Shown here one piece after another: positions 7,154-12,515 of a stretch of DNA of 12,515 nt. This DNA comes from Hominenteromicrobium mulieris (GTDB lineage Bacteria; Bacillota; Clostridia; Oscillospirales; Acutalibacteraceae), in NCBI RefSeq assembly GCF_020687165.1, contig NZ_JAJEQC010000024.1. One strand, given 5' to 3'. Position 1 is the stretch's first letter. Each line of letters begins with the position of its first letter. Made by a program: the position numbers and the translations under genes. A model generated the notes under the pieces. It had not been told where the DNA came from and searched no databases. It saw nothing but the letters and a program-made list of their open reading frames with translations.

Positions 7154-8002
7154 ATGACACAGTTTACACTTTCCGCGTTTGCAGACGAAGCCTCGCCGGA
7201 GTTTGACCGGCAGATTGCGGCGCTGCACCGCAAGCATATTTCACTGATGGAAATCCGCGGCGTGGACGGCAAGGGCATTTTAGACCTGACGGACGAGGAG
7301 CTTGATGTTGTTGAAAAGAAGCTTGCAGCGGGCAATATCGGCATTTCCGCCATCGGCTCGCCCATCGGCAAGATCGGCATTGAGGACGACTTTGCACCGC
7401 ACTTCGAGAAATTCAAGCGCGCTGTGGAGATTGCGAAAAAGCTGCACACCACGCGCATTCGTATGTTCAGCTTCTATATTCCGGAGGGCAAAAATCCGGA
7501 GATTTATCACGATACCGTGATCGAGCGAATACAGAAAATGGTGGACTACGGCGAAGCAAATGGCGTACACTGCTGCCACGAGAATGAGAAGGGCATTTAC
7601 GGCGACACGCTCAAGCGCGTGGAGAAGCTGCACAAAGCCATTCCGGCGCTGCGGTGCGTATTTGACCCCGCAAACTACATTCAGTGCGGCGATGACCCGG
7701 CGGTGAACTTTAAGGCGCTCGCGCCGATCATCGACTATATGCACATCAAAGACGCGCTGTTTAAAGACGGCAGCGTGGTGCCTGCGGGTGAGGGAGACGG
7801 CTCTGTGCCGAGTATTTTAAAAACGTTGGCGGAAACGGGTAAGCCGTACATGCTGACGCTGGAGCCGCATTTGTACGATTTCAGCGGCTTGCAAAACTTG
7901 CAGGGCGAGGACGTTCTGCATAAGCGCGTATATAAAGACGCGGACGAAGCGTTTGATGTGGCTTCCGACGCGCTGCACGATATTTTGAAAACCATCGAAT
8001 AA
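7154..8002 (+). CDS. Second sugar phosphate isomerase/epimerase-like TIM-barrel protein
   Basis: 282 residues, same fold class as the preceding gene but clearly diverged. Likely metal ligands are E143 (or E145) in CHENEKGIYG, D171 in FDPANY, H197 in YMHIKDA and E237 in LTLEPHL. It begins FTLSAFADEAS and carries an EIRGVDGKGI segment, a pattern I know from cytoplasmic isomerases next to Gfo/Idh/MocA dehydrogenases. The AAGGAGG at 7143-7149 overlaps the stop codon of the previous gene and lies only 4 bases from the ATG, so the two are probably translationally coupled. Having two non-identical TIM-barrel enzymes in one operon suggests successive or substrate-specific steps. The reaction is not known; 3-/4-epimerisation or beta-elimination of a keto-sugar are possibilities. 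Confidence 0.85.
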   Translation: MTQFTLSAFADEASPEFDRQIAALHRKHISLMEIRGVDGKGILDLTDEELDVVEKKLAAGNIGISAIGSPIGKIGIEDDFAPHFEKFKRAVEIAKKLHTTRIRMFSFYIPEGKNPEIYHDTVIERIQKMVDYGEANGVHCCHENEKGIYGDTLKRVEKLHKAIPALRCVFDPANYIQCGDDPAVNFKALAPIIDYMHIKDALFKDGSVVPAGEGDGSVPSILKTLAETGKPYMLTLEPHLYDFSGLQNLQGEDVLHKRVYKDADEAFDVASDALHDILKTIE

Positions 8003-8020
8003 CAGAAAGAAGGTAATTTT

Positions 8021-9205
8021 ATGAGCGAAACAGTAAAGGTCGGCATTGTCGGCATCGGCAACATGGGTTCGGCGCACGCAAAGAGCATTTTCTCCGGCAA
8101 TATCAAGGGCATGGAGCTTGCCGCCGTGTGCGATATTGCGGAATCGAAGCGCCTTTGGGCGGACGAAAATCTGCCCGGCGTACCGTGCTATGAAGACTAC
8201 AAGGAAATGATTGACAGCGGTGTGTGTGACACGGTGATCGTGGCGACACCGCATTACTTCCACTCCCCCATTGCGATCTATGCTTTTGAAAAGGGCAAGA
8301 ACGTGCTGACGGAGAAGCCTGCCGGCGTTTACACAAAGCAGGTGGAGGAAATGAATGCGGCCGCGAAAAAATCCGGCAAGGTGTTCGGCATCATGTACAA
8401 TCAGCGCACGAACCCGAAGTTCCAGAAAATGCGCGAGATCGTGCAGAGCGGCGAGCTGGGCGAACTGAAACGCTGTATTTGGATCATTACGAACTGGTAC
8501 CGCACACAGGCATACTACGACAGCGGCACGTGGCGTGCGACGTGGGCAGGCGAAGGCGGCGGCGTGCTGCTGAACCAGTGCCCGCATCAGCTTGACTTGT
8601 GGCAGTGGATCTTCGGCATGCCGAACCGCGTGATGGGCCACTGCAAGTACGGCCATTGGCACAACATTGAGGTTGAGGACGAAGTGACGGCTTACGCCGA
8701 GTACCCGAACGGTGCGACGGGCGCGTTCATCACCACGACGGGTGAGTGCCCGGGCACGAACCGTTTGGAGATTACAGGCGACAAAGGCAAGCTTGTTTGG
8801 GAAGAAGGCAAGCTGACCTGGTGGAAGCTCGCCGTGCCGGAGCGCGAATTCTGCGTGACGTGCAAAGAGGGCTTTGCACAGCCCGAAATGACCGTGACCG
8901 AAGTGGAAACGGACAACATTGAGCTTGGGCATAACGGCATTCTGCAGAACTTCACAAACGCTATTCTGTACGGCGAAGAGCTGCTGGCGCCGGGCTATGA
9001 GGGCATTAACGGCCTGAATATCTCGAACGCCATTCACCTTTCCGACTGGACGGGCAAGCCGCAGGCTGTGCCGGTAGACGGCGAGCTGTTCCTGAAATAT
9101 TTAAACGAGCGCAGAGCGACCTCACACGTGAAGGAAGAGAAAGAAGACAGCGGCAAGATTGCAGACCTTTCCGGCACGTATAACGACCGCTGGAAGGTAA
9201 GATAA
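8021..9205 (+). CDS. Gfo/Idh/MocA-family NAD(P)-dependent sugar dehydrogenase
   Basis: 394 residues. The N-terminal Rossmann domain has VGIVGIGNMGSAH (7-19). The family EKP signature (98-100) carries the catalytic Lys99, preceded by VATPHYFH (74-81). The C-terminal alpha/beta domain contains GTWRATWAGEGGGVLLNQ (169-186) and PHQLDLWQW (188-196), where D192 and H189 match the usual substrate-side Asp/His. The long GTWRATW-x-GEGGG stretch resembles glycoside 3-dehydrogenases of gut bacteria that make 3-keto sugars (DgpA-like and YcjS-like); that match is from memory and needs a search. It is the last gene of the operon, 18 bases after the previous stop, with AGAAGG at 8008-8013. It probably oxidises a uronate- or glycoside-type substrate for the two TIM-barrel enzymes. 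No secretion signal. Confidence 0.88.
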   Translation: MSETVKVGIVGIGNMGSAHAKSIFSGNIKGMELAAVCDIAESKRLWADENLPGVPCYEDYKEMIDSGVCDTVIVATPHYFHSPIAIYAFEKGKNVLTEKPAGVYTKQVEEMNAAAKKSGKVFGIMYNQRTNPKFQKMREIVQSGELGELKRCIWIITNWYRTQAYYDSGTWRATWAGEGGGVLLNQCPHQLDLWQWIFGMPNRVMGHCKYGHWHNIEVEDEVTAYAEYPNGATGAFITTTGECPGTNRLEITGDKGKLVWEEGKLTWWKLAVPEREFCVTCKEGFAQPEMTVTEVETDNIELGHNGILQNFTNAILYGEELLAPGYEGINGLNISNAIHLSDWTGKPQAVPVDGELFLKYLNERRATSHVKEEKEDSGKIADLSGTYNDRWKVR

Positions 9206-9210
9206 GCGAG

Positions 9211-9316
9211 TTGCCGACAACGGCGATTAAAAGTTTTTAATCCAACTTTTTTCAAAAAGCTGGTGGTTTCCAAAGGCAACGCCTTTGGTCGCCATTCGCA
9301 AACGGCGAAATCTTTT
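9211..9316. repeat. Hairpin array B: shorter, inverted relative of array A
   Basis: Stems: GCCG/CGGC at 9213-9216/9221-9224; 9226-9232/9235-9241 (ATTAAAA with its complement); 9242-9251/9254-9263 with one mismatch; 9270-9277/9281-9288 (CCAAAGGC, 8 bp); and 9290-9307, which pairs at its ends but has two internal A/C mismatches on this strand (two G/U pairs on the other). Read on the minus strand this matches 2257-2364 nearly throughout, lacking the 2302-2330 hairpin. Like array A it sits between a stop codon (9205) and an intrinsic terminator, in the same orientation relative to transcription. The rest of the gap to 9524 holds two terminators and otherwise nothing recognised. Confidence 0.8.
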
Positions 9317-9335
9317 TGCTGGACAAAGATATGAG

Positions 9336-9375
9336 AAAAGCACGCAGATCACTTAAATCTGCGTGCTTTTGTTTT
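9336..9375 (+). terminator. Strong intrinsic terminator of the uronate operon
   Basis: A perfect 14-bp stem (9336-9349 with 9357-9370, AAAAGCACGCAGAT and its complement) with a 7-base loop is followed by TTTTGTTTT. The A-rich left arm makes it potentially bidirectional. It lies about 130 bases after the last stop codon of the operon. Confidence 0.92.
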
Positions 9376-9453
9376 GAGCTTCGAGGGTAATTTGCGATGG
9401 AAATTGACGGATAAATTGTGCCAAACGCCGTGCAAAAACATCCATAAATATGC

Positions 9454-9492
9454 AAAAGTGCCGCTTCCGGGGTGAACCAAAAGCGGCGCTTT
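9454..9492 (-). terminator. Intrinsic terminator of pckG
   Basis: A 12-bp stem (9455-9466 with 9481-9492; one G/T pair) with a 14-base loop. On the minus strand it ends in TTTT followed by GC. It lies 32 bases after the pckG stop codon. A small TAAATC/GATTTA hairpin (9501-9516) lies between. Confidence 0.75.
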
Positions 9493-9524
9493 CTATGCGT
9501 TAAATCTTACGATTTAAGTTTTGA

Positions 9525-11303
9525 TTAAGCCTTGGTGCGCTCTTCGAGGCCGTTGAGCTCGTCTCTGAGCTCCTGCGGGAGCTTGTCGCCGAACTTCTTG
9601 TAGAATTCCTCTACGCCGGCAGCTTCCTTAGCCCACTTAGCGTTATCAACCTTGAGGATGGAAGCGAGCTTCTCCTCATCGAAGTCCTTGAGGCCTTCGA
9701 GGTTGATGTCTTCCGGCTTCGGAACGTAGCCGATTGCCGTCTCAACAGCGTCAACTTCGTTATCGCAGCGCTTGAGGATCCACTCGAGAACACGGAGGTT
9801 GTCACCGAAGCCCGGCCAAATGAAGTGGCCGTCTTCGTCGACACGGAACCAGTTGACGTTGAAGATCTTCGGAGCCTTGTCGCCGAGCATCTCGCCCATT
9901 TCGATCCAGTGCTTGAAGTAGTCGCCCATGTTGTAGCCGCAGAACGGGAGCATAGCCATCGGGTCACGACGGACAACGCCGACTGCACCTGCAGCGGCTG
10001 CGGTGGTCTCGGAGCCGGTGATGGAGCCGATGAAGACACCGTTGTTCCAGCTTCTGGACTGGTAAACCAGCGGAACCGTATCCGGACGGCGGCCGCCGAA
10101 GACGATAGCGGAGACCGGAACACCCTGCGGGTTCTCAAACTCGCTGGAGAGGCACGGGCAGTTAGCGGTAGGAGCGGTGAAGCGGCTGTTCGGATGAGCC
10201 AGCTTGTTGCCAGCAGCAACATACTCGGGGCCGTTTACCTTAGCGCCCTTCCACTCTTCTGCGTTAACCGGCGGGTTCTTGTCGAGGCTCTCCCACCAAA
10301 CGGTGTTGTCATCGAGGTTACGCGCAACGTTGGTGAAGATGGCGCCCTTCTGGGTAGAGATAAGAGCGTTCGGGTTGGACTTCATGTTCGTGCCGGGAGC
10401 GACGCCGAAGAAGCCGTTTTCCGGGTTGATGGCATACAGTCTGCCATCCGGGCCCTTGCGCATCCAAGCGATGTCGTCGCCGACGGTCCAGACCTTGTAG
10501 CCCTTTGCACGGTAGCCTTCCGGCGGAATCATCATAGCCAGGTTGGTCTTGCCGCAAGCAGACGGGAATGCAGCGCAAACGTACTTAACCTCGCCCTTCG
10601 GGTTCTCAACGCCGAGGATGAGCATGTGCTCTGCCATCCAGCCTTCGTTCTTAGCCTGATAGGAAGCGATACGCAGAGCGAAGCACTTCTTGCCGAGCAG
10701 AACGTTGCCGCCGTAAGCGGAGTTTACGGAGATGATGGTGTTGTCTTCCGGGAACTGGCAGATCCAGCGCTTCTCCGGATCAACGTCGCACTTGCAGTGC
10801 AGACCGCGAACCCAGTCGTTGCTGTCGCCGAGAACGTCCATGACCTTCTGACCGACTCTGGTCATGATGGACATGTTGAGAACAACATAAATGGAGTCTG
10901 TCAGCTCAACGCCGATCTTAGCGAGCGGGGAACCGACCGGGCCCATGGAGTACGGGATAACGTACATGGTACGGCCCTTGTAGCTGCCACGAGCAATATC
11001 GTACAGCATCTTGTATGCTTCCTGCGGCTCTTTCCAATGGTTGGTCGGGCCTGCGTCCTCTTCTTTTCTGGAGCAGATGAGGGTTCTGTCCTCAACACGG
11101 GCAACATCATTCGGAGCTGTTCTGTGATAGTAGCAGCCCGGGAGCTTTTCCTGATTCAGCTTGATCATTTCGCCGGACTCAACTGCTTCCTTGCGGAGCT
11201 CTTCGAGCTGCTCTTCGGAGCCGTCGATCCAAACAACCTGATCCGGATTGACAAGAGCTTTCATCTCGTCGATCCAAGCAAGAATTGTCTTGTTGTTAGT
11301 CAT
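9525..11303 (-). CDS. pckG: Phosphoenolpyruvate carboxykinase (GTP)
   Basis: 592 residues, typical of GTP-type enzymes (~600) and unlike the ~530-residue ATP type. It interconverts oxaloacetate + GTP with PEP + CO2 + GDP in the cytoplasm; in fermenting anaerobes it often runs in the CO2-fixing direction. Visible motifs: AYGGNVLLGKKCFALRIAS (196-214), the nucleotide-binding P-loop with hyperreactive cysteine AAFPSACGKTNLAMM (244-258; C250, K252, T253), the metal motif VGDDIAWM (274-281), then DPMAMLPFCGYNMGDYF and the C-terminal NWFRVDEDGHFIWPGFGDN. The ATG at 11301-11303 follows AAAGGAG (11312-11318). The frame extends to 11390, but that would start upstream of the predicted transcript start. 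Alanine is mostly GCT/GCA/GCC here and rarely the GCG that dominates the neighbouring operon, as expected for a highly expressed gene. It is monocistronic. Confidence 0.97.
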   Translation of the reverse strand: MTNNKTILAWIDEMKALVNPDQVVWIDGSEEQLEELRKEAVESGEMIKLNQEKLPGCYYHRTAPNDVARVEDRTLICSRKEEDAGPTNHWKEPQEAYKMLYDIARGSYKGRTMYVIPYSMGPVGSPLAKIGVELTDSIYVVLNMSIMTRVGQKVMDVLGDSNDWVRGLHCKCDVDPEKRWICQFPEDNTIISVNSAYGGNVLLGKKCFALRIASYQAKNEGWMAEHMLILGVENPKGEVKYVCAAFPSACGKTNLAMMIPPEGYRAKGYKVWTVGDDIAWMRKGPDGRLYAINPENGFFGVAPGTNMKSNPNALISTQKGAIFTNVARNLDDNTVWWESLDKNPPVNAEEWKGAKVNGPEYVAAGNKLAHPNSRFTAPTANCPCLSSEFENPQGVPVSAIVFGGRRPDTVPLVYQSRSWNNGVFIGSITGSETTAAAAGAVGVVRRDPMAMLPFCGYNMGDYFKHWIEMGEMLGDKAPKIFNVNWFRVDEDGHFIWPGFGDNLRVLEWILKRCDNEVDAVETAIGYVPKPEDINLEGLKDFDEEKLASILKVDNAKWAKEAAGVEEFYKKFGDKLPQELRDELNGLEERTKA

Positions 11304-11361
11304 TGTTATTTCTCCTTTCGCCAAAAAGGCAAATAAAATGTAAAATAACCCATTTGTCTTT

Positions 11362-11390
11362 ATTCTACCACAAGTTTCCCGCATAATCAA
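11362..11390 (-). promoter_or_regulatory. Sigma-A-like promoter of pckG
   Basis: On the minus strand, TTGATT (11385-11390), a 17-base spacer and TAGAAT (11362-11367). Start predicted near 11355, giving a ~50-base leader before the ATG at 11303. It lies in the 170-base gap between nrdG and pckG. Confidence 0.68.
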
Positions 11391-11473
11391 TTACAAAATC
11401 ATGAATTACCCCCATCTTTTTTCGATATAGCGGTATTGATTTAGCGCATATCAGAGGAAATTTGCGGAGTTTT

Positions 11474-11977
11474 TTAATAATCGAGCTGTAAAAGCGTTAC
11501 GCGTCCGTTTCGGCGGGTGGCGTTCATATCGATAAGACGCTGATTTTCGCTGCCGCGAAAGAGCAGCTCAAGATTGCGCTGCTGTTCGATATACGGCCCG
11601 TCCACCAGAACGTCGCACGCGTTTAAAAGCGCGTCCACATCGGGGTTGTGCATAGAAACAAGCTGCTCATATGTCCAGCCGGAATAGGCGGTGACGTCTT
11701 TATGCAGGGCGTGCACCTGCTTTGCGAGCGCTAAAAGCGGCTTTGGCTGGCAGAACGGCTCACCGCCCGAAAACGTGATGCCGCGCAGCAGCGGATTTTT
11801 TTTGAACATGTCAAAGATGACATCGGTATCTTCCACCCTGCCGCCCGCAAAATCATGCGTTTGGGGGTTATGGCAGCCGGGGCAATGGTGCGGACAGCCC
11901 TGTGTGAACACGGTGAGGCGGATGCCGCGCCCGTCCACGATGGAATCGTTCACGATGCCAGAAATGCGGATTTCCAT
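11474..11977 (-). CDS. nrdG: Anaerobic ribonucleoside-triphosphate reductase activating protein (radical SAM)
   Basis: 167 residues, within the usual NrdG size (~155-180). It uses a [4Fe-4S] cluster and S-adenosylmethionine to place the glycyl radical on class III ribonucleotide reductase (NrdD), needed for anaerobic dNTP synthesis. The cluster motif is CPHHCPGC (C28, C32, C35; CxxxCxxC), preceded by DGRGIRLTVFTQG. ITFSGGEPFCQ (67-77) is the SAM-binding GGE motif. The C-terminal VDGPYIEQQRNLELLFRGSENQR is typical of NrdG. The ATG at 11975-11977 lies 11 bases after the stop of the 53-residue gene at 11989-12150, whose product carries the glycyl-radical motif NrdG acts on, so the two are almost certainly one operon. 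No clear terminator follows. A full nrdD is not present in the window. Confidence 0.95.
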   Translation of the reverse strand: MEIRISGIVNDSIVDGRGIRLTVFTQGCPHHCPGCHNPQTHDFAGGRVEDTDVIFDMFKKNPLLRGITFSGGEPFCQPKPLLALAKQVHALHKDVTAYSGWTYEQLVSMHNPDVDALLNACDVLVDGPYIEQQRNLELLFRGSENQRLIDMNATRRNGRVTLLQLDY

Positions 11978-11988
11978 TTTGCCGTGCC

Positions 11989-12150
11989 TTACAGGCTGTG
12001 CTTTACGCGGTCGTGTTCTTCGGCGCGTTTGGCGTCGTTCCAGCGGTCGGTGGTGCCGACAAGGTAGCCTGTGATGCGGCGGATGCGGTCGAATCCGCGG
12101 CCTTCGCCGACGATGATGGTTTTTGTATTTTTCTGTGTTTTGGGTGACAT
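11989..12150 (-). CDS. Free-standing glycyl-radical domain resembling the C-terminal tail of NrdD
   Basis: 53 residues. It contains RRITGYLVGTTDRW (24-37), the counterpart of the RVCGYLG glycyl-radical loop of E. coli NrdD (radical residue G681, here G28). It ends with NDAKRAEEHDRVKH (38-51), matching the FNAGK-x-E-x-x-RVKH tail of NrdD. It has no cysteine, so the zinc-finger region that precedes the radical loop in complete NrdD is absent, as is the ~600-residue catalytic barrel. The gene has an ATG at 12148-12150, GAGG at 12159-12162 about 8 bases upstream, its own promoter and an intact frame, and precedes nrdG by 11 bases; this argues for a working gene over a remnant. By analogy with YfiD/GrcA for pyruvate formate-lyase it may supply a radical-bearing domain to an NrdD encoded elsewhere. 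The function is inference. A deletion remnant is the alternative. Confidence 0.8.
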   Translation of the reverse strand: MSPKTQKNTKTIIVGEGRGFDRIRRITGYLVGTTDRWNDAKRAEEHDRVKHSL

Positions 12151-12169
12151 GATAACTGCCTCGATTCTT

Positions 12170-12199
12170 TTTATAAATACAATTTTACATTCATTTCAA
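12170..12199 (-). promoter_or_regulatory. Promoter of the glycyl-radical domain / nrdG operon
   Basis: On the minus strand, TTGAAA (12194-12199), 18 bases, TATAAA (12170-12175); a 17-base register with TTATAA is equally possible. Start near 12163, leaving a leader of about 12 bases just covering the ribosome site. Its position makes the 53-residue gene the first of the transcript. Confidence 0.65.
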
Positions 12200-12204
12200 T
12201 TTTT

Positions 12205-12230
12205 CTAAAGGCGGCGGATGCCGCCTTTTA
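12205..12230. terminator. Terminator-like hairpin at the edge of array C
   Basis: A 9-bp stem (AAAGGCGGC at 12207-12215 with GCCGCCTTT at 12220-12228) with loop GGAT. T runs are short (TTTT on plus, TTT on minus). It resembles the GGCGGC/GCCGCC terminator stem at 2144-2168 and would insulate the promoter at 12170-12199 from minus-strand transcripts entering from the right. Direction not certain. Confidence 0.5.
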
Positions 12231-12247
12231 GGTGGTTCTTGGGCTGG

Positions 12248-12512
12248 TTTCGCGCAGCGAAATTGATGATTTTCAATCATCAAAAGCACAAAACCATAGC
12301 TGAACGACTTGTCGTTCAGGTTAAACCCATGTGTTGCCGTTTTTGCTTTTATGAACTTGCGGTTCAAGTTCATTGGGAGACCCCCTAATTGGGTCTCCCA
12401 CACTTCAACAGTCCACCGGACTGTTGAAGTTCCCGTCCTGATTTTTGGTAGGCAAATAGATTTCGTTTTCTGCAGAAAGCGACTCGGGGCTTCGCCCCAA
12501 GACCCCCCCCCC
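12248..12512. repeat. Hairpin array C: at least eight tandem hairpins ending in a C10 run
   Basis: Stems in order: 12248-12253/12257-12262 (6 bp); 12263-12271/12275-12283 (9 bp); 12300-12308/12311-12319 (8-9 bp); 12351-12359/12365-12373 (9 bp); 12374-12383/12391-12400 (10 bp); 12402-12414/12418-12430 (13 bp); 12464-12481 (CGTTTTCTGCAGAAAGCG, one G/T pair); 12486-12490/12494-12498 (GGGGC/GCCCC). A run of ten C occupies 12503-12512. The section 12374-12505 follows array A (2170-2300) hairpin by hairpin with different stem sequences. No credible gene lies in this ~300-base stretch: the one frame open across it (12191-12403, minus) is made of the hairpins and has no family resemblance. Confidence 0.85.
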
Positions 12513-12515
12513 TTT

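Noticed and set aside
5513..7237. 574-codon open frame on the minus strand across the SDR and first TIM-barrel genes
   Set aside because: It is antisense to two clear enzyme genes, rich in Arg/Val/His low-complexity sequence and without motifs; a by-product of GC-biased codon positions.
7817..9037. 406-codon open frame on the minus strand antisense to the Gfo/Idh/MocA gene
   Set aside because: Composition and position mark it as a shadow of the dehydrogenase gene.
9290..9307. G/U versus A/C mismatches as evidence for which strand is the functional RNA
   Set aside because: Imperfect pairs in arrays B and C mostly favour one strand, but the 2328-2348 stem favours the other; too few cases to decide.
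9825..11336. 503-codon open frame on the plus strand antisense to pckG
   Set aside because: It mirrors a strongly conserved gene, shows no domain and has no ribosome site; a shadow frame.
11304..11390. 29-residue N-terminal extension of PEP carboxykinase
   Set aside because: It would begin upstream of the predicted transcript start; ATG 11303 has AAAGGAG at proper spacing.
12191..12403. 70-codon minus-strand frame in array C
   Set aside because: It consists of successive hairpin arms, has no ribosome site and overlaps the terminator-like stem and the edge of the -35 box.
12248..12512. Possible CRISPR array
   Set aside because: Each unit has a different sequence and length; there is no constant repeat alternating with spacers and no cas gene.

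Overview
The window looks like chromosomal DNA of a strictly anaerobic, moderately GC-rich Clostridia-type bacterium, plausibly a gut Oscillospiraceae/Ruminococcaceae relative. This rests on strong AAGGAGG-type ribosome binding sites, sigma-A-like promoters, an oxygen-sensitive class III ribonucleotide reductase activase, zinc-ribbon membrane proteins of the kind common in Clostridia, a hexuronate catabolic operon and hairpin-rich intergenic repeats. The organism assignment is inference; no rRNA or marker gene is present.

Layout. 1-2066: a minus-strand gene for a large zinc-finger/coiled-coil/single-TM/TPR-repeat protein, with its terminator and promoter. 2139-3061: a second minus-strand gene (zinc ribbon, Pro/Gln-rich linker, membrane domain) with a near-consensus promoter; its 3' region holds hairpin array A and a terminator. 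3156-3983: an AraC-type regulator on the minus strand, divergent from 4148-9205, a five-gene plus-strand operon: uronate isomerase (uxaC), an SDR oxidoreductase resembling D-mannonate/fructuronate oxidoreductase (uxuB type), two different xylose-isomerase-like TIM-barrel isomerases/epimerases and a Gfo/Idh/MocA dehydrogenase. Hairpin array B and a strong terminator follow. 9454-11390: GTP-dependent PEP carboxykinase (pckG), minus strand, with its own promoter and terminator. 11474-12199: a minus-strand pair made of a 53-residue protein that looks like only the glycyl-radical tail of anaerobic ribonucleotide reductase, followed 11 bases later by nrdG, with a promoter directly upstream. 12205-12515: hairpin array C, at least nine hairpins and no credible gene.

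How it fits together. The AraC protein probably senses a hexuronate or related sugar and activates the operon. UxaC and the SDR enzyme would turn glucuronate into mannonate by way of fructuronate. The dehydrogenase and the two TIM-barrel enzymes suggest extra oxidation/epimerisation chemistry, perhaps 3-keto intermediates of glycosides or unusual uronates, feeding into it. Mannonate dehydratase, KDG kinase, KDPG aldolase and a transporter are not in the window.

The two signals most worth following are the free-standing glycyl-radical domain beside nrdG, and a family of modular hairpin arrays. Copies of these arrays share linkers and hairpin order while their stems change with base pairing kept, which indicates selection on structure.
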